From: Methylotenera_A sp044228245
GTDB taxonomy: Bacteria; Pseudomonadota; Gammaproteobacteria; Burkholderiales; Methylophilaceae
Reading direction: 5' to 3'
NCBI GenBank assembly: GCA_044228245.1
Contig: JBGAVG010000006.1
Location: 62,001 to 126,000, forward strand
Length of the DNA: 64,000 bases
The position numbers and the translations under genes were made by a program. Shown one piece after another: positions 1 through 8,626 of this stretch (position 1 is the first letter of the stretch; each line of letters opens with the position of its first letter). The notes under the pieces were generated by a model that made no database searches, was not told where the DNA came from, and saw nothing but the letters and a program-made list of their open reading frames with translations.

Positions 1-1
1 A

Positions 2-346
2 GCTGAGCCAAAAATAGTTAATGAAAAGATCTTTGGTTGGTCGCCATTGCAAATGGCAGCCAATAAAGGCGATATTCCAACTGTAAAATTCCTGCTAAGC
101 AAAGGCGCTGATATCAATTATGTTCATCCTGTCGCGATTCATACGGCATTTATGTTGGCAGCGCTTAATGGGCAAGAAGAAATGGCAAAATTTCTAGCTA
201 GCAATGGTGCGGATGTCAACGTGAAACTTAAAGGCGATGTTTCTCTTATTCGCTATTTCCGCGAAGAGGGCAACACCCATATGGTTGAGTTTCTATCAAG
301 CCTTGGTGTAAAAGATGACGGCTGCAAAGAAGAAAGATGCTTCTGA
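2..346 (+). CDS. Ankyrin-repeat protein, C-terminal part (5' end outside window)
   Basis: The reading frame is open from base 2, so the gene starts upstream of the window and only about 114 C-terminal residues are visible. Two ankyrin repeats can be read, each with the G-x-[ST]-P-L-x-x-A...G...V/M..LL..GAD(I/V)N pattern, followed by a Cys-containing tail. Ankyrin repeats mediate protein-protein contacts; no partner can be named. A complete ankyrin gene lies at 9506-10447. An internal TTG at 47 could be read as a start, but the frame and repeat pattern continue upstream of it. Confidence 0.75.
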   Translation, partial: AEPKIVNEKIFGWSPLQMAANKGDIPTVKFLLSKGADINYVHPVAIHTAFMLAALNGQEEMAKFLASNGADVNVKLKGDVSLIRYFREEGNTHMVEFLSSLGVKDDGCKEERCF

Positions 347-393
347 TAAATTATGTAGGTTGAATTGCCAACTATTTGGCAAAAACATTTAGA

Positions 394-422
394 ATGGTGT
401 TTTAATATCAAGCGAACACCAT
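394..422. promoter_or_regulatory. 8-bp inverted repeat overlapping the cytochrome start codon
   Basis: ATGGTGTT (394-401) and AACACCAT (415-422) form a perfect inverted repeat whose right arm contains the ATG at 421. In RNA it would place the start codon in a stem; in DNA it could be an operator. No good Shine-Dalgarno sequence precedes this ATG. A functional role is inference. Confidence 0.3.
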
Positions 423-789
423 GCGATCACGATTCACTTTCTGGTTATTGGTACACATACTCACAACCTCAGTAGCGAGTGTTGCTGAGGTTTTTGTTTT
501 TTCAGGCACCCACATACGCACGCTCGCCGCTTCCTGTGCGGCTTGTCACGGCACGCTTGGCAATAGTGCTAACGCAACCCCGACACTTGCGGGCTTGGAA
601 GCTGGCTACTTCATTACGCAAATGCAGGGCTTCAGAAACGGCTCTCGATCTGCCACGGTCATGCATCATCATGCCAAAGGGCTGGATCCGGAAGAAATCA
701 ATCAGCTTGCGGTCTATTTTTCGCTGCAAAAACGTGCTGAGAATATTAACCCCAAACCCCAATCATTAAAGGCAAATCATGCAGACTAA
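421..789 (+). CDS. Monohaem c-type cytochrome, probable electron-accepting subunit of flavocytochrome c sulfide dehydrogenase
   Basis: A 122-residue exported class I cytochrome c. A hydrophobic N-terminal segment precedes one haem-binding motif, CAACH (residues 39-43), and a Met in a later ATVM segment is the likely sixth ligand. The gene overlaps the flavoprotein gene at 779 by 11 bases, which is the usual cytochrome-flavoprotein arrangement of FccAB/SoxEF enzymes. It would pass electrons from the FAD subunit to a periplasmic cytochrome. Characterised FccA proteins are often dihaem, whereas this one has a single motif. The start codon is uncertain because no clear ribosome binding site is seen and an inverted repeat overlaps the ATG. 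Confidence 0.75.
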   Translation: MRSRFTFWLLVHILTTSVASVAEVFVFSGTHIRTLAASCAACHGTLGNSANATPTLAGLEAGYFITQMQGFRNGSRSATVMHHHAKGLDPEEINQLAVYFSLQKRAENINPKPQSLKANHAD

Positions 790-2062
790 TTTCCTGGAAG
801 TTAGCCGCCGCGCGTTCATTAAAGCGGCCGGTGCTGCAGGTATGCTGCTGCTAAGCCAGAACAGCTTTGCGCGCGCCAGCAAACCGCCGCTGGGGCGTAT
901 CGTCGTGATTGGCGGCGGCTATGCCGGCACCACCGCGGCTAAATATATCCGCATGTGGAGCCTGGGTAATATTGAAGTGGTTGTGATTGAAAAATCGGAT
1001 CAGTTCGTATCGTGTCCACTCAGCAATCTGGTGCTGGGCGGCAGCAAAAAAATTCATGACCTCACTTTTGGCTATGATTTAATCAAAAAAAATCATGGCG
1101 TAAAATGGGTGCAGGATGAAGTCACTGCGATTGACGTCGCCGCCAAAAAGGTAAGCACGAAACGTGGCGAGATGGCGTATGACCGCCTGATCATCGCGCC
1201 GGGAATTGATTTTATCTACGACACCTTACCCAATTTGCAATCCGCAGAAGCGCAGCAGCAAGTGCCGCATGCATGGAAAGCCGGCTGGCAAACCGTCAAC
1301 TTGCGCCAACAGCTGGAAGCCATGCCGGACGGCGGCACATTTGTCATGAACGTGCCCAAGGCGCCCTACCGTTGCCCTCCGGGACCCTATGAACGTGTGT
1401 GCCAGGTGGCAAGTTATTTTAAAGCCAGCAAACCCAACAGCAAAATTATCGTGCTGGATGCCAATCCGGAAATCGTTTCTAAAAAAGGCTTGTTCACCAA
1501 AGTATGGGCTGAAATGTATGCAGGCATGATTGATTACCGCCCGAACAATGTGGTGGTTGAAGTCGATATCACAACTAAATCGGTGAAGACCGATTTTGAA
1601 GCGGTCACCGCCAATGTGCTCAATATTATTCCGCCGCAACGCGCCGGAAAGCCCGCACAAATGGCCGGCCTCAACAATATCGACAAACGCTGGTGCGAGG
1701 TGGATTTTTTAACTTACGAATCCAGACTAGCGCCGAATGTGCATGTGATTGGCGACAGCGTTTCCGCCGCCCTGCCAAAATCCGCACATATGGCTACCAG
1801 CCAGGCCAGAGTTTGCGCCAACGCCATCGTGGCGCTCATGAGCGGGCAGATGCCGGACGCCGCTCCGGTGTTTGCCAATACCTGCTATAGCTACGTGGAT
1901 GACCGGCAAGCGATGCACGTGGCCAATGTGTATCGCTATGACGAAACCAAGAGAATCATGGTCGCCGCTGAAGGCGGCGGGGTTTCTGCGAGCCCCTCCG
2001 AACAGGAGGGACAATACGCTAACGCCTGGGCCGCTAATATCTGGTCGGACGTGCTCACTTAA
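779..2062 (+). CDS. Flavocytochrome c sulfide dehydrogenase, flavoprotein subunit (FccB/SoxF type)
   Basis: A 427-residue FAD enzyme that oxidises sulfide to polysulfide or sulfur in the periplasm and reduces its cytochrome partner. The N-terminus has a Tat-like twin-arginine signal (SRRAFIK). The dinucleotide motif GGGYAG lies at 45-50. Cys79, in a SCPLSNLVLGG segment, matches the Cys that binds FAD covalently in this family. Cys199 (in RCPPGPYER) and Cys369 (in NTCYS) match the redox-active disulfide pair. All the hallmark residues are therefore present, which favours real sulfide chemistry over a generic oxidoreductase. It is preceded by its cytochrome gene and followed 14 bases later by a PQQ-type dehydrogenase, suggesting an operon. 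Confidence 0.88.
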   Translation: MQTNFLEVSRRAFIKAAGAAGMLLLSQNSFARASKPPLGRIVVIGGGYAGTTAAKYIRMWSLGNIEVVVIEKSDQFVSCPLSNLVLGGSKKIHDLTFGYDLIKKNHGVKWVQDEVTAIDVAAKKVSTKRGEMAYDRLIIAPGIDFIYDTLPNLQSAEAQQQVPHAWKAGWQTVNLRQQLEAMPDGGTFVMNVPKAPYRCPPGPYERVCQVASYFKASKPNSKIIVLDANPEIVSKKGLFTKVWAEMYAGMIDYRPNNVVVEVDITTKSVKTDFEAVTANVLNIIPPQRAGKPAQMAGLNNIDKRWCEVDFLTYESRLAPNVHVIGDSVSAALPKSAHMATSQARVCANAIVALMSGQMPDAAPVFANTCYSYVDDRQAMHVANVYRYDETKRIMVAAEGGGVSASPSEQEGQYANAWAANIWSDVLT

Positions 2063-2076
2063 TCTTCGCTGATCAC

Positions 2077-3312
2077 ATGTCCAAAACGACAATTTCAAAA
2101 CTTGGCATTATTCTTACCATGGGCCTATGCGGCCTACCTGGCATAGGCTGCACACAAGTTGCTGACGTTGCAAAGCCGCCGGAAGCGCTTAACCTTGCGC
2201 TGCCAGCAGGGTTTGAAGCCGCCGTGTTTGCCAAACTCAACGGAGCCGGTGCCGAATATTTCGCTGGCCCGCGCATGCTGGCATTCGATCAATCAGGCAA
2301 TCTGTTTGTCTCCCTCGGCAAAAGCAATCAGGTGTTCATGCTGCCAGACGCCAATAGAGACGGGCTCGCCGAAGCACCCATTCTGGTTTCTGACAAGCTC
2401 AATGCGCCCAATGGGTTGGCTTTTGCAGGGGATGATTTACTGGTGGCGAACCAAGATGGCGTGGTAAAACTCACGCAGAAAAATGGCGTCTGGTCTGCGC
2501 CTACGCCTCTGATCAAAAACCTGCCCAGCGGCGGGCATACGCTCAAAACCATTAAAGTCGGGCCGGATAATTATCTGTATATCAACGTCGGCTCCAGCTG
2601 CAATGTATGTTTAGAGGATGACCCGCTGCGGGCGACGATTTTGCGTTATACGCTGGAGGGCAAGCCTGCAGGCGGTCTGGAAACAGTTGGCCGGCACGCT
2701 GCAAACCCGACATGGGCGCGCGGTTTGCGCAACAGCCAGGGCTTTGCCTGGCATCCGAAAACAGGCAGCATGTTCGCTACCAATAATGGCGCGGATATGC
2801 GTTCTGACAAAAAAGGCGGTAAAGTGAACGATGAGCTTCCGCCTGAACATCTTAACAAAATAGAGCCCGGCAAACATTACGGCTGGCCGCACTGCTGGGG
2901 CAAACCCGGCAGCATAAAAGAGATGGTGGAAGACCCGAATTTTGCCGGCCCGGATAATTTCTGCAAAAACAGCACACCGCCCGCCATCACATTCACCTCG
3001 CATTCCACACCGATAGGCGTGACCTTCCTAGACAAATCCAACTTTCCCGCCGAATATAAAAGCGATGCGATTGTTGCACTGCATGGCTCGTGGAATCGTG
3101 AACAGTTAAGCGGTTATAAACTGGTGCGCGTGAAATTTAAGGGTGAAACTCCTGTCGAAGTAGTTGATTTCGCCACCGGCTGGCTCGATAATAACCGGGC
3201 ATGGGGTCGGCCTGTGGATGTGATTACCGGCCCCGATGGCGCATTATATGTATCGGATGACCGCGCAGGCTATATCTACCGTATTATCTACAATAACGCA
3301 TCGGCAGAATGA
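2077..3312 (+). CDS. PQQ-dependent sugar dehydrogenase family protein (glucose/sorbosone dehydrogenase-like)
   Basis: A 411-residue exported beta-propeller protein of the soluble glucose/L-sorbosone dehydrogenase family, which uses PQQ to oxidise sugars or aldehydes in the periplasm. Supporting segments include GGHTLKTIKVGPDNYLY, ARGLRNSQGFAWHP, KHYGWPHCWG, ALHGSWNRE and GRPVDVITGPDGALYVSDD. The N-terminus is a signal sequence ending near GIGC, so it may be a lipoprotein, although the lipobox is poor. An extra Cys pair (SSCNVC) is typical of bacterial sorbosone dehydrogenase-like members. The substrate cannot be told from sequence. It lies 14 bases after the sulfide dehydrogenase flavoprotein gene and 9 bases before an exported unknown. 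Confidence 0.85.
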   Translation: MSKTTISKLGIILTMGLCGLPGIGCTQVADVAKPPEALNLALPAGFEAAVFAKLNGAGAEYFAGPRMLAFDQSGNLFVSLGKSNQVFMLPDANRDGLAEAPILVSDKLNAPNGLAFAGDDLLVANQDGVVKLTQKNGVWSAPTPLIKNLPSGGHTLKTIKVGPDNYLYINVGSSCNVCLEDDPLRATILRYTLEGKPAGGLETVGRHAANPTWARGLRNSQGFAWHPKTGSMFATNNGADMRSDKKGGKVNDELPPEHLNKIEPGKHYGWPHCWGKPGSIKEMVEDPNFAGPDNFCKNSTPPAITFTSHSTPIGVTFLDKSNFPAEYKSDAIVALHGSWNREQLSGYKLVRVKFKGETPVEVVDFATGWLDNNRAWGRPVDVITGPDGALYVSDDRAGYIYRIIYNNASAE

Positions 3313-3321
3313 AAACACATC

Positions 3322-3894
3322 ATGCATAAATTACTGCTCTCACTCTTCGTCGGCTTGATATTATGCACGACCGCATACGCGGAGACTGCGCCGGTTAAAC
3401 TCCCTGGCAATATCACCATGCACATTGCCAAAATACATTACGAACACCCGGTGCGCTTGCTGCATCCTTATCTGGACGTGTGGCACATGAAAGGACCACT
3501 GGCAGAAAAAGCAGCGTTTAAAACGCTAAAAAAACGTTTTGCCAATGTGGATGATTGCAGTGGCAAAGCCAGCGTCGTACTGCTGATAGAGCCGCATATG
3601 TTCTATAACGCGCAATTACGTGTGTTTCATGGCGAGATCATCGCACGCGCCTATGTGGATAATACGGGTGATCCTGTCACCACCATCAAGAAACAGGCGC
3701 AACAAAATGGCGATCTTGGTATTAAACCCGATTTTTATATGGAAAAGGCCTACACAAAAGCCATGGAAAAAGTGATTAAAAAACTGGAAACCGACAAGGC
3801 ATTTTTGGCAGCCCTGGAGAAAGCCAATCTAGATAACCCAAAATCGATTTGCAATAGCCTAGATAATTTGCCTGCTGCAAAATTTTATTACTAA
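3322..3894 (+). CDS. Exported protein of unknown function
   Basis: A 190-residue protein not assigned to a family. It has a clear signal peptide (about residues 1-20, ending AYA). The mature part is basic, with a Lys-rich middle, two Cys (one near residue 78, one near 177) that could form a disulfide, and a Tyr-Tyr C-terminus. It sits between the PQQ-type dehydrogenase (9-base gap) and the propeller lipoprotein (24-base gap), so a periplasmic role in the same process is likely but not proven. Confidence 0.6.
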   Translation: MHKLLLSLFVGLILCTTAYAETAPVKLPGNITMHIAKIHYEHPVRLLHPYLDVWHMKGPLAEKAAFKTLKKRFANVDDCSGKASVVLLIEPHMFYNAQLRVFHGEIIARAYVDNTGDPVTTIKKQAQQNGDLGIKPDFYMEKAYTKAMEKVIKKLETDKAFLAALEKANLDNPKSICNSLDNLPAAKFYY

Positions 3895-3918
3895 ATCCCG
3901 CTAAAGGAATCAGAGTTC

Positions 3919-4791
3919 ATGAGAAAAATAATTATATTAGCAATCGCCACTTTGGCCGCGACGAGTGCAGGCTGTGTGCAGAACCCCAGCGATCAGCTTT
4001 CTGCCGGAGGAAAAATCACAGGCCTGAAAACGCCGGAATCGGTAGTGCAAGCCAAAGATGGCCGTATTTTCATTTCTGAAATTAACAAATTTGACAAAGA
4101 TGGTGACGGCCGGATTAGCATGATTGATAAAAACGGCAAGGCTTCAATTTATGCCAGCGGCTTAGATGACCCGAAAGGCTTGGCGATGATCGGCGAAAAC
4201 CTGTATGTAGCAGATAAAAACAAAATCATGAAAATTACGCCAGAGGGCAAAGTAGGTGTGTTTGTGCCAGCCGAGGCATTTCCCGCCATGCCGCAGTTTC
4301 TGAACGATCTGGAAGCCGACCCGCAAGGCAATTTATACGTCAGCGATAGTGGCGATGTGATGAAAACCGGCAAGGGTGGGGCGATTTATAAAATTAACCC
4401 GCGAGGGGAAGTGAAATTGCTCATAGACGGCAAGCAGGACGCGCGGGTAATGGCGCCCAATGGCTTGCTGGCGGATGACACTGGTAACGTGTTGATTTAT
4501 GTCGATTTTACTTCTGGTGTGCTATATAGCCTTAACCAGCAAACACAAGCTTTGACAGACATCGCCGAAGGTTTTGGCGGTGGCGATGGCGTAGTTCACC
4601 ACTCTAATGGCACCATGTACGTAAGTGACTGGAAAAATGGCAAAGTGTTTAGCATTAATACCAAGGGCGAAGTCACACTGTTAAAAAGTGGATATCAATC
4701 GGCTGCGGATATTGCTATTACCAAAGATGAAGCCTATTTAATGGTGCCCGACATGTACGCTGGCGAGCTGGACTTTATACCGCTCAAGTAA
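3919..4791 (+). CDS. SMP-30/NHL-type beta-propeller lipoprotein with an EF-hand-like loop
   Basis: A 290-residue lipoprotein: signal peptide and lipobox ending SAGC (Cys19), then about six repeats of the L-Y-V-A/S-D...I-x-K-I/V type found in SMP-30/gluconolactonase-like propellers. Residues 59-70 (DKDGDGRISMID) match an EF-hand calcium loop, with Asp at positions 1, 3, 5 and 12 of the loop; this is unusual inside a propeller blade. SMP-30 members are calcium- or zinc-dependent lactonases, so hydrolysing a lactone made by the PQQ-type dehydrogenase two genes upstream would make sense. That link is inference. Confidence 0.7.
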   Translation: MRKIIILAIATLAATSAGCVQNPSDQLSAGGKITGLKTPESVVQAKDGRIFISEINKFDKDGDGRISMIDKNGKASIYASGLDDPKGLAMIGENLYVADKNKIMKITPEGKVGVFVPAEAFPAMPQFLNDLEADPQGNLYVSDSGDVMKTGKGGAIYKINPRGEVKLLIDGKQDARVMAPNGLLADDTGNVLIYVDFTSGVLYSLNQQTQALTDIAEGFGGGDGVVHHSNGTMYVSDWKNGKVFSINTKGEVTLLKSGYQSAADIAITKDEAYLMVPDMYAGELDFIPLK

Positions 4792-4805
4792 TTGATTCAG
4801 AATAA

Positions 4806-5597
4806 TTGAAAGAACTACGTCAAAGTGCGTTAGCCTGGCTAGCTGAGAGTGGTGCTGACCAGAAAGCTGCTGGTGTTGCTGCGCTGTATCAGTCTTGGCA
4901 AGCGAGCGATATCCGCCTTAACGCTGCAGTCGAGTTAACATCAGCTTTACCGATTCCCGGCCGCCCCGTTAAGCCAGAATTGGTCTCTCCGCTCGAAGTA
5001 GGGAAACGTTCCATGCGCACAGAGGAAGGCCGCGCTGCCTTAATCCACGCGCTTGCGCATATTGAGTTTAATGCGATCAATCTGGCACTGGATGCGATCT
5101 GGCGCTTTAATGGAATGCCGGAAAGCTATTACCAAGACTGGCTTAAAGTGGCGGCTGAAGAAGCCTATCATTTCAGCCTGCTCAACACGCACCTGCAAAC
5201 CATGGGCTACGCTTACGGTGATTTTACTGGCCACAACAGCTTGTGGGAAATGGCGGACAAAACTACTAGTGACGTACTTGCTCGCATGGCTTTAGTGCCG
5301 CGCACCATGGAAGCGCGCGGCCTGGATGCCTCCCCGCCGTTACGCAACAAACTGGCGCAGATAGGCGATACCAAAGCCGCCAATATTCTCGACATTATTC
5401 TGCGCGATGAAATTGGACACGTGGCGATAGGCAACCACTGGTTTAACTGGCTGTGCGAACAGCGCGTGCTGGAACCGATTGCCACTTATGACAACTTGGC
5501 CAAACAATACAATGCGCCCAAACTGCGCAGGCCATTCAACCTGGAAGCAAGGCGTAAAGCGGGTTTCAGCGATGCAGAATTGGCGTTGTTGATTTAA
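4806..5597 (+). CDS. DUF455 family ferritin-like protein
   Basis: A 263-residue all-helical protein starting at TTG; no ATG fits the conserved N-terminus. Candidate di-iron ligands appear as E/H clusters: HIEFNAIN, AAEEAYHF, RTMEARG and RDEIGHVAIGNHW. DUF455 belongs to the ferritin-like superfamily, with no firmly established function; oxidation or RNA modification roles have been suggested by relation to MiaE-type enzymes. It is the last gene of the co-directional run from 421, but DUF455 genes occur in many contexts, so a link to the redox genes is weak. Its stop overlaps the end of convergent serB by a few bases. Confidence 0.8.
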   Translation: MKELRQSALAWLAESGADQKAAGVAALYQSWQASDIRLNAAVELTSALPIPGRPVKPELVSPLEVGKRSMRTEEGRAALIHALAHIEFNAINLALDAIWRFNGMPESYYQDWLKVAAEEAYHFSLLNTHLQTMGYAYGDFTGHNSLWEMADKTTSDVLARMALVPRTMEARGLDASPPLRNKLAQIGDTKAANILDIILRDEIGHVAIGNHWFNWLCEQRVLEPIATYDNLAKQYNAPKLRRPFNLEARRKAGFSDAELALLI

Positions 5598-6433
5598 GCG
5601 GTGAACAAATTTATCACACCGTCTAACCCGGTGTGATTCAGCGCATAAGTCGCCTGTTGCTGCACGATGGGTTTTGCATGGTAAGCCACACCCACTCCGG
5701 CGGCTGACATCATCTTGAGGTCGTTCGCGCCATCGCCGATACCGATGGTTTGTTCCGGCTTCAGACCTAATTGATCGCGCAGCTTCAGCAATTCATGCGC
5801 TTTTCTATCTGCATCCACGATGTCGCCCAGAATATGGCCGGTGAGTTTTCCGTCAACAATCTCAAAAGTATTCGATACCGCATAATCCAGGCCAAGCAAA
5901 GCTTTGACGTGATTGGCAAACATGGTGAAACCGCCAGACACCACCATGGTTTTGATATTGTTAGCTTTGCAGGCAGCAATCCATTCATGTGCGCCCGGAT
6001 TGGCTTGCAGGCGTTCGTCAATCACGCGCTGCAAGGCTGATTCATCCAGCCCTTTCAATAAAGCCACGCGCTTTCTCAGGCTGGCTGCAAAGTCCAGTTC
6101 GCCGCGCATGGCGGCTTCGGTAATTTTGGAAATTTCGGGCTTGACGCCCATCATATCGGCGATTTCATCGATGCACTCGATATTGATCAGCGTCGAATCC
6201 ATGTCCATCACACACAGTCCATAACGGTTCAAACGCTGGTTATCCGGCACAAAGGCGCAGTCAATCTGCTGCTCGGCACAAAAGGCACGCACAGCTTCAA
6301 TGTCGGTCTCGTTAGTTGGCAAATAATAGGCATGTTCAGCAATCTGCATAAACTGTGTGCTGCCGCCAATTAAACGGTGAATGTGGGTGAGATGCGCGAC
6401 GGTAATCGCGCGGCCTTGAACAACTAAACGCAT
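5594..6433 (-). CDS. serB: Phosphoserine phosphatase
   Basis: A 279-residue HAD-family phosphatase that performs the last step of serine synthesis, phosphoserine to serine. The nucleophile motif is DMDSTLI, and the later motifs SGGFT and GDGANDLKM are intact, as is the EIADM segment of this subfamily. The N-terminal 70 residues form the usual SerB regulatory-like extension. I chose the ATG at 6433 (MRLVVQG) rather than the longer frame starting at 6487, because the extra 18 residues do not resemble the family. It converges on the DUF455 gene with a 4-base overlap. Confidence 0.92.
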   Translation of the reverse strand: MRLVVQGRAITVAHLTHIHRLIGGSTQFMQIAEHAYYLPTNETDIEAVRAFCAEQQIDCAFVPDNQRLNRYGLCVMDMDSTLINIECIDEIADMMGVKPEISKITEAAMRGELDFAASLRKRVALLKGLDESALQRVIDERLQANPGAHEWIAACKANNIKTMVVSGGFTMFANHVKALLGLDYAVSNTFEIVDGKLTGHILGDIVDADRKAHELLKLRDQLGLKPEQTIGIGDGANDLKMMSAAGVGVAYHAKPIVQQQATYALNHTGLDGVINLFTA

Positions 6434-6552
6434 GAAATAACCCGAAAGAATGAGAAAAATGGCATTATAACAGTGGCGCCCTACCACGTAGTGTCTTTGT
6501 TAATTGACGCTTGGATGATATGATTTTTTAACTCCTATTTAGAAAGCGCACC

Positions 6553-7323
6553 ATGAAACCCGCTCCTCCAAATCTGGCCTGGCTGAATCTGCCCAACATG
6601 CCTGCAGCTATCAAGGCACTTTTTGCGGGCTATCTGCTTGTGATAGGCTTGGGCTTATGTATGGCCGGGCTGCAAATCATGCTCACGCACGGCCTGGCTG
6701 ACGGCAAAACCGGGCTTTCGATAGATGACATTGTCTACAGCTATTATGGCGACCGTAGCGGCAGCAAACTGGCGAGCAAGCTCAATGGCTCAATGAAAGA
6801 CAAGGCGCCGCTTGCAGTGCGCCAGGACATCATCAAGTGGGCACAGAATGGCTCACCGGAATCAGAATGGGAACCGCACTACAAAGCTGTATTCGCTCAG
6901 AATTGCATCATGTGTCATAGCCAGATTCCTGGCATTCCCGATTTCACCAAGTTTGAGGAAGTCAAAAAAGCTGCCGCACTCAATGAAGGCGCAACGGTTG
7001 AAGGGCTGACCCGGGTGTCGCATATCCACCTGTTCGGCATCGCTTTTATCTTCTTTTTCGTAGGCTTTATTTTCAGCTTTGCAGTAAACATACCCAGAAA
7101 ATTGAAAGTGCTGGCGATTGCGTTCCCGTTCGGTTTCTTGATCATGGACGTATTCTCATGGTGGCTGACTAAACTCAGCCCCAGTTTCGCTTGGCTTACC
7201 ATCATCGGCGGCATCGGCTACAGCGCAGCTTCGGCGTATATGTGGGTGGTGAGCATGTACCAGATGTTTATTCTATCGCGTAATGGCAAAGTATACGGCA
7301 ACGTCTGGGAATCTGATTTATAG
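6553..7323 (+). CDS. Membrane-anchored monohaem c-type cytochrome-like protein, function unknown
   Basis: A 256-residue protein with four likely transmembrane helices: about 21-43, 156-178, 185-206 and 211-241. A periplasmic domain between helices 1 and 2 carries one haem c motif, CIMCH (118-122). A pair of His (HIH, 157-159) lies at the start of helix 2 and could bind another cofactor. This looks like an inner-membrane electron carrier, but I do not recognise a named family. It is a single gene flanked by serB (opposite strand) and a terminator, so the context gives no pathway clue. Confidence 0.65.
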   Translation: MKPAPPNLAWLNLPNMPAAIKALFAGYLLVIGLGLCMAGLQIMLTHGLADGKTGLSIDDIVYSYYGDRSGSKLASKLNGSMKDKAPLAVRQDIIKWAQNGSPESEWEPHYKAVFAQNCIMCHSQIPGIPDFTKFEEVKKAAALNEGATVEGLTRVSHIHLFGIAFIFFFVGFIFSFAVNIPRKLKVLAIAFPFGFLIMDVFSWWLTKLSPSFAWLTIIGGIGYSAASAYMWVVSMYQMFILSRNGKVYGNVWESDL

Positions 7324-7351
7324 CAACCTAGCTGATTAATAACGAATAAGG

Positions 7352-7392
7352 AAGCCATGCCGAATTACATTAAGTCCAGGCATGGCTTTTTT
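7352..7392 (+). terminator. Rho-independent terminator after the membrane cytochrome gene
   Basis: A perfect 10-bp stem (AAGCCATGCC at 7352-7361, GGCATGGCTT at 7379-7388), a 17-base loop and a run of six T ending at 7392. It separates the cytochrome gene from sucC. Confidence 0.8.
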
Positions 7393-7462
7393 ACTAGCTT
7401 CAACTCAGCTTTTGCGCGAAAATATCATCTGCAATTAAAATTAAAAACTGAATCAGCCTAAA

Positions 7463-8626
7463 ATGAATCTTCATGAATATCAAGCCAAACTTTTATTAAA
7501 ACGATATGGCCTGCCAACGCCTATTGGTGCGGTTGCTGGCGATGCTGCTGCAGCTGTTAATGCAGCCAATGCTATCCAATCGAACGCTTATGTGGTCAAA
7601 GCGCAAATCCACGCAGGCGGCCGCGGTAAAGCGGGTGGTGTAAAACTCGTCAAATCTGCCGCCGAGGTTGAAGCGACAGCAAAAACCCTGCTTGGCAAAC
7701 ATCTAATTACTTACCAGAATGCCCCCGATGGGCAAATGGTGAGTCAGGTACTCGTCGAGGAAACGCTGCCGATTGCGCGCGAGCTTTATCTATCCATGCT
7801 GGTGGACAGAAGCCTGGAGCGTGTTGTAGTTGTGGCCTCCTCCGCGGGCGGCATGGATATTGAAGAAATCGCGGCGACACAGCCCGATAAAATCCTGCAG
7901 GAAGTGTGCGATCCGCTCAATGGCTTGGTGGATTTTCAGGCACGTAATTTAGCTTTTCAATTAGGGTTAAGTAGCGAGCAAATAGCTGCTTTTACTAGGC
8001 TACTAAAAGGCTTGTACAAATTATTTAAGGAAAACGATTTAAGCCTGCTGGAAATCAATCCGCTTATCGTCACGACCGATGGCAAACTGGTCGCGCTCGA
8101 CTGCAAAATGAGCGTGGATGACAACGCGCTGTATCGCCAGAAATCACTGGCAGAACAACGCGACTGGAGCCAGGAAGACGCCAAAGAAGCTATCGCGCAC
8201 GAAGCGGGGCTCAATTACATCGCGCTTAACGGCAATATCGGTTGCATGGTCAATGGTGCCGGCCTTGCCATGGCCACGATGGATTTAATCAAGCTGCATG
8301 GCGGTATGCCGGCCAATTTCCTGGATGTGGGCGGCGGTGCCACAGCGGAAACTGTATCCAAAGCCTTCAAAATCATCCTGGCGGATAGCAATGTAAAAGC
8401 CATTCTGGTCAATATTTTTGGCGGCATTATGCGCTGCGATATCATCGCCACTGGCATTATCACTGCAGTAAAAGAAGTCGGCATGACGATTCCTGTTGTC
8501 GTCCGTTTGGAAGGCACAAACGTTGAGTTAGGCAAACAAATGTTACGTGAAAGTGGATTGAATATTATTTCGGCAGAAAACCTGACAGATGCTGCCAAGC
8601 AAGCGGTAAAGGCGGTGGCGGCATGA
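7463..8626 (+). CDS. sucC: Succinyl-CoA synthetase beta subunit
   Basis: A 387-residue ADP-forming ligase subunit of the TCA cycle, joining succinate and CoA at the cost of a nucleoside triphosphate. It begins with the typical MNLHEYQAK, has the ATP-grasp segment AGGRGKAGGVK, LLEINPL for metal binding, and NIFGGIMRCD near the C-terminus. The stop overlaps the sucD start by 4 bases (ATGA), so the two are translated together. Related malate thiokinases in serine-cycle methylotrophs share this fold, but nothing nearby suggests a serine cycle. Confidence 0.93.
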   Translation: MNLHEYQAKLLLKRYGLPTPIGAVAGDAAAAVNAANAIQSNAYVVKAQIHAGGRGKAGGVKLVKSAAEVEATAKTLLGKHLITYQNAPDGQMVSQVLVEETLPIARELYLSMLVDRSLERVVVVASSAGGMDIEEIAATQPDKILQEVCDPLNGLVDFQARNLAFQLGLSSEQIAAFTRLLKGLYKLFKENDLSLLEINPLIVTTDGKLVALDCKMSVDDNALYRQKSLAEQRDWSQEDAKEAIAHEAGLNYIALNGNIGCMVNGAGLAMATMDLIKLHGGMPANFLDVGGGATAETVSKAFKIILADSNVKAILVNIFGGIMRCDIIATGIITAVKEVGMTIPVVVRLEGTNVELGKQMLRESGLNIISAENLTDAAKQAVKAVAA

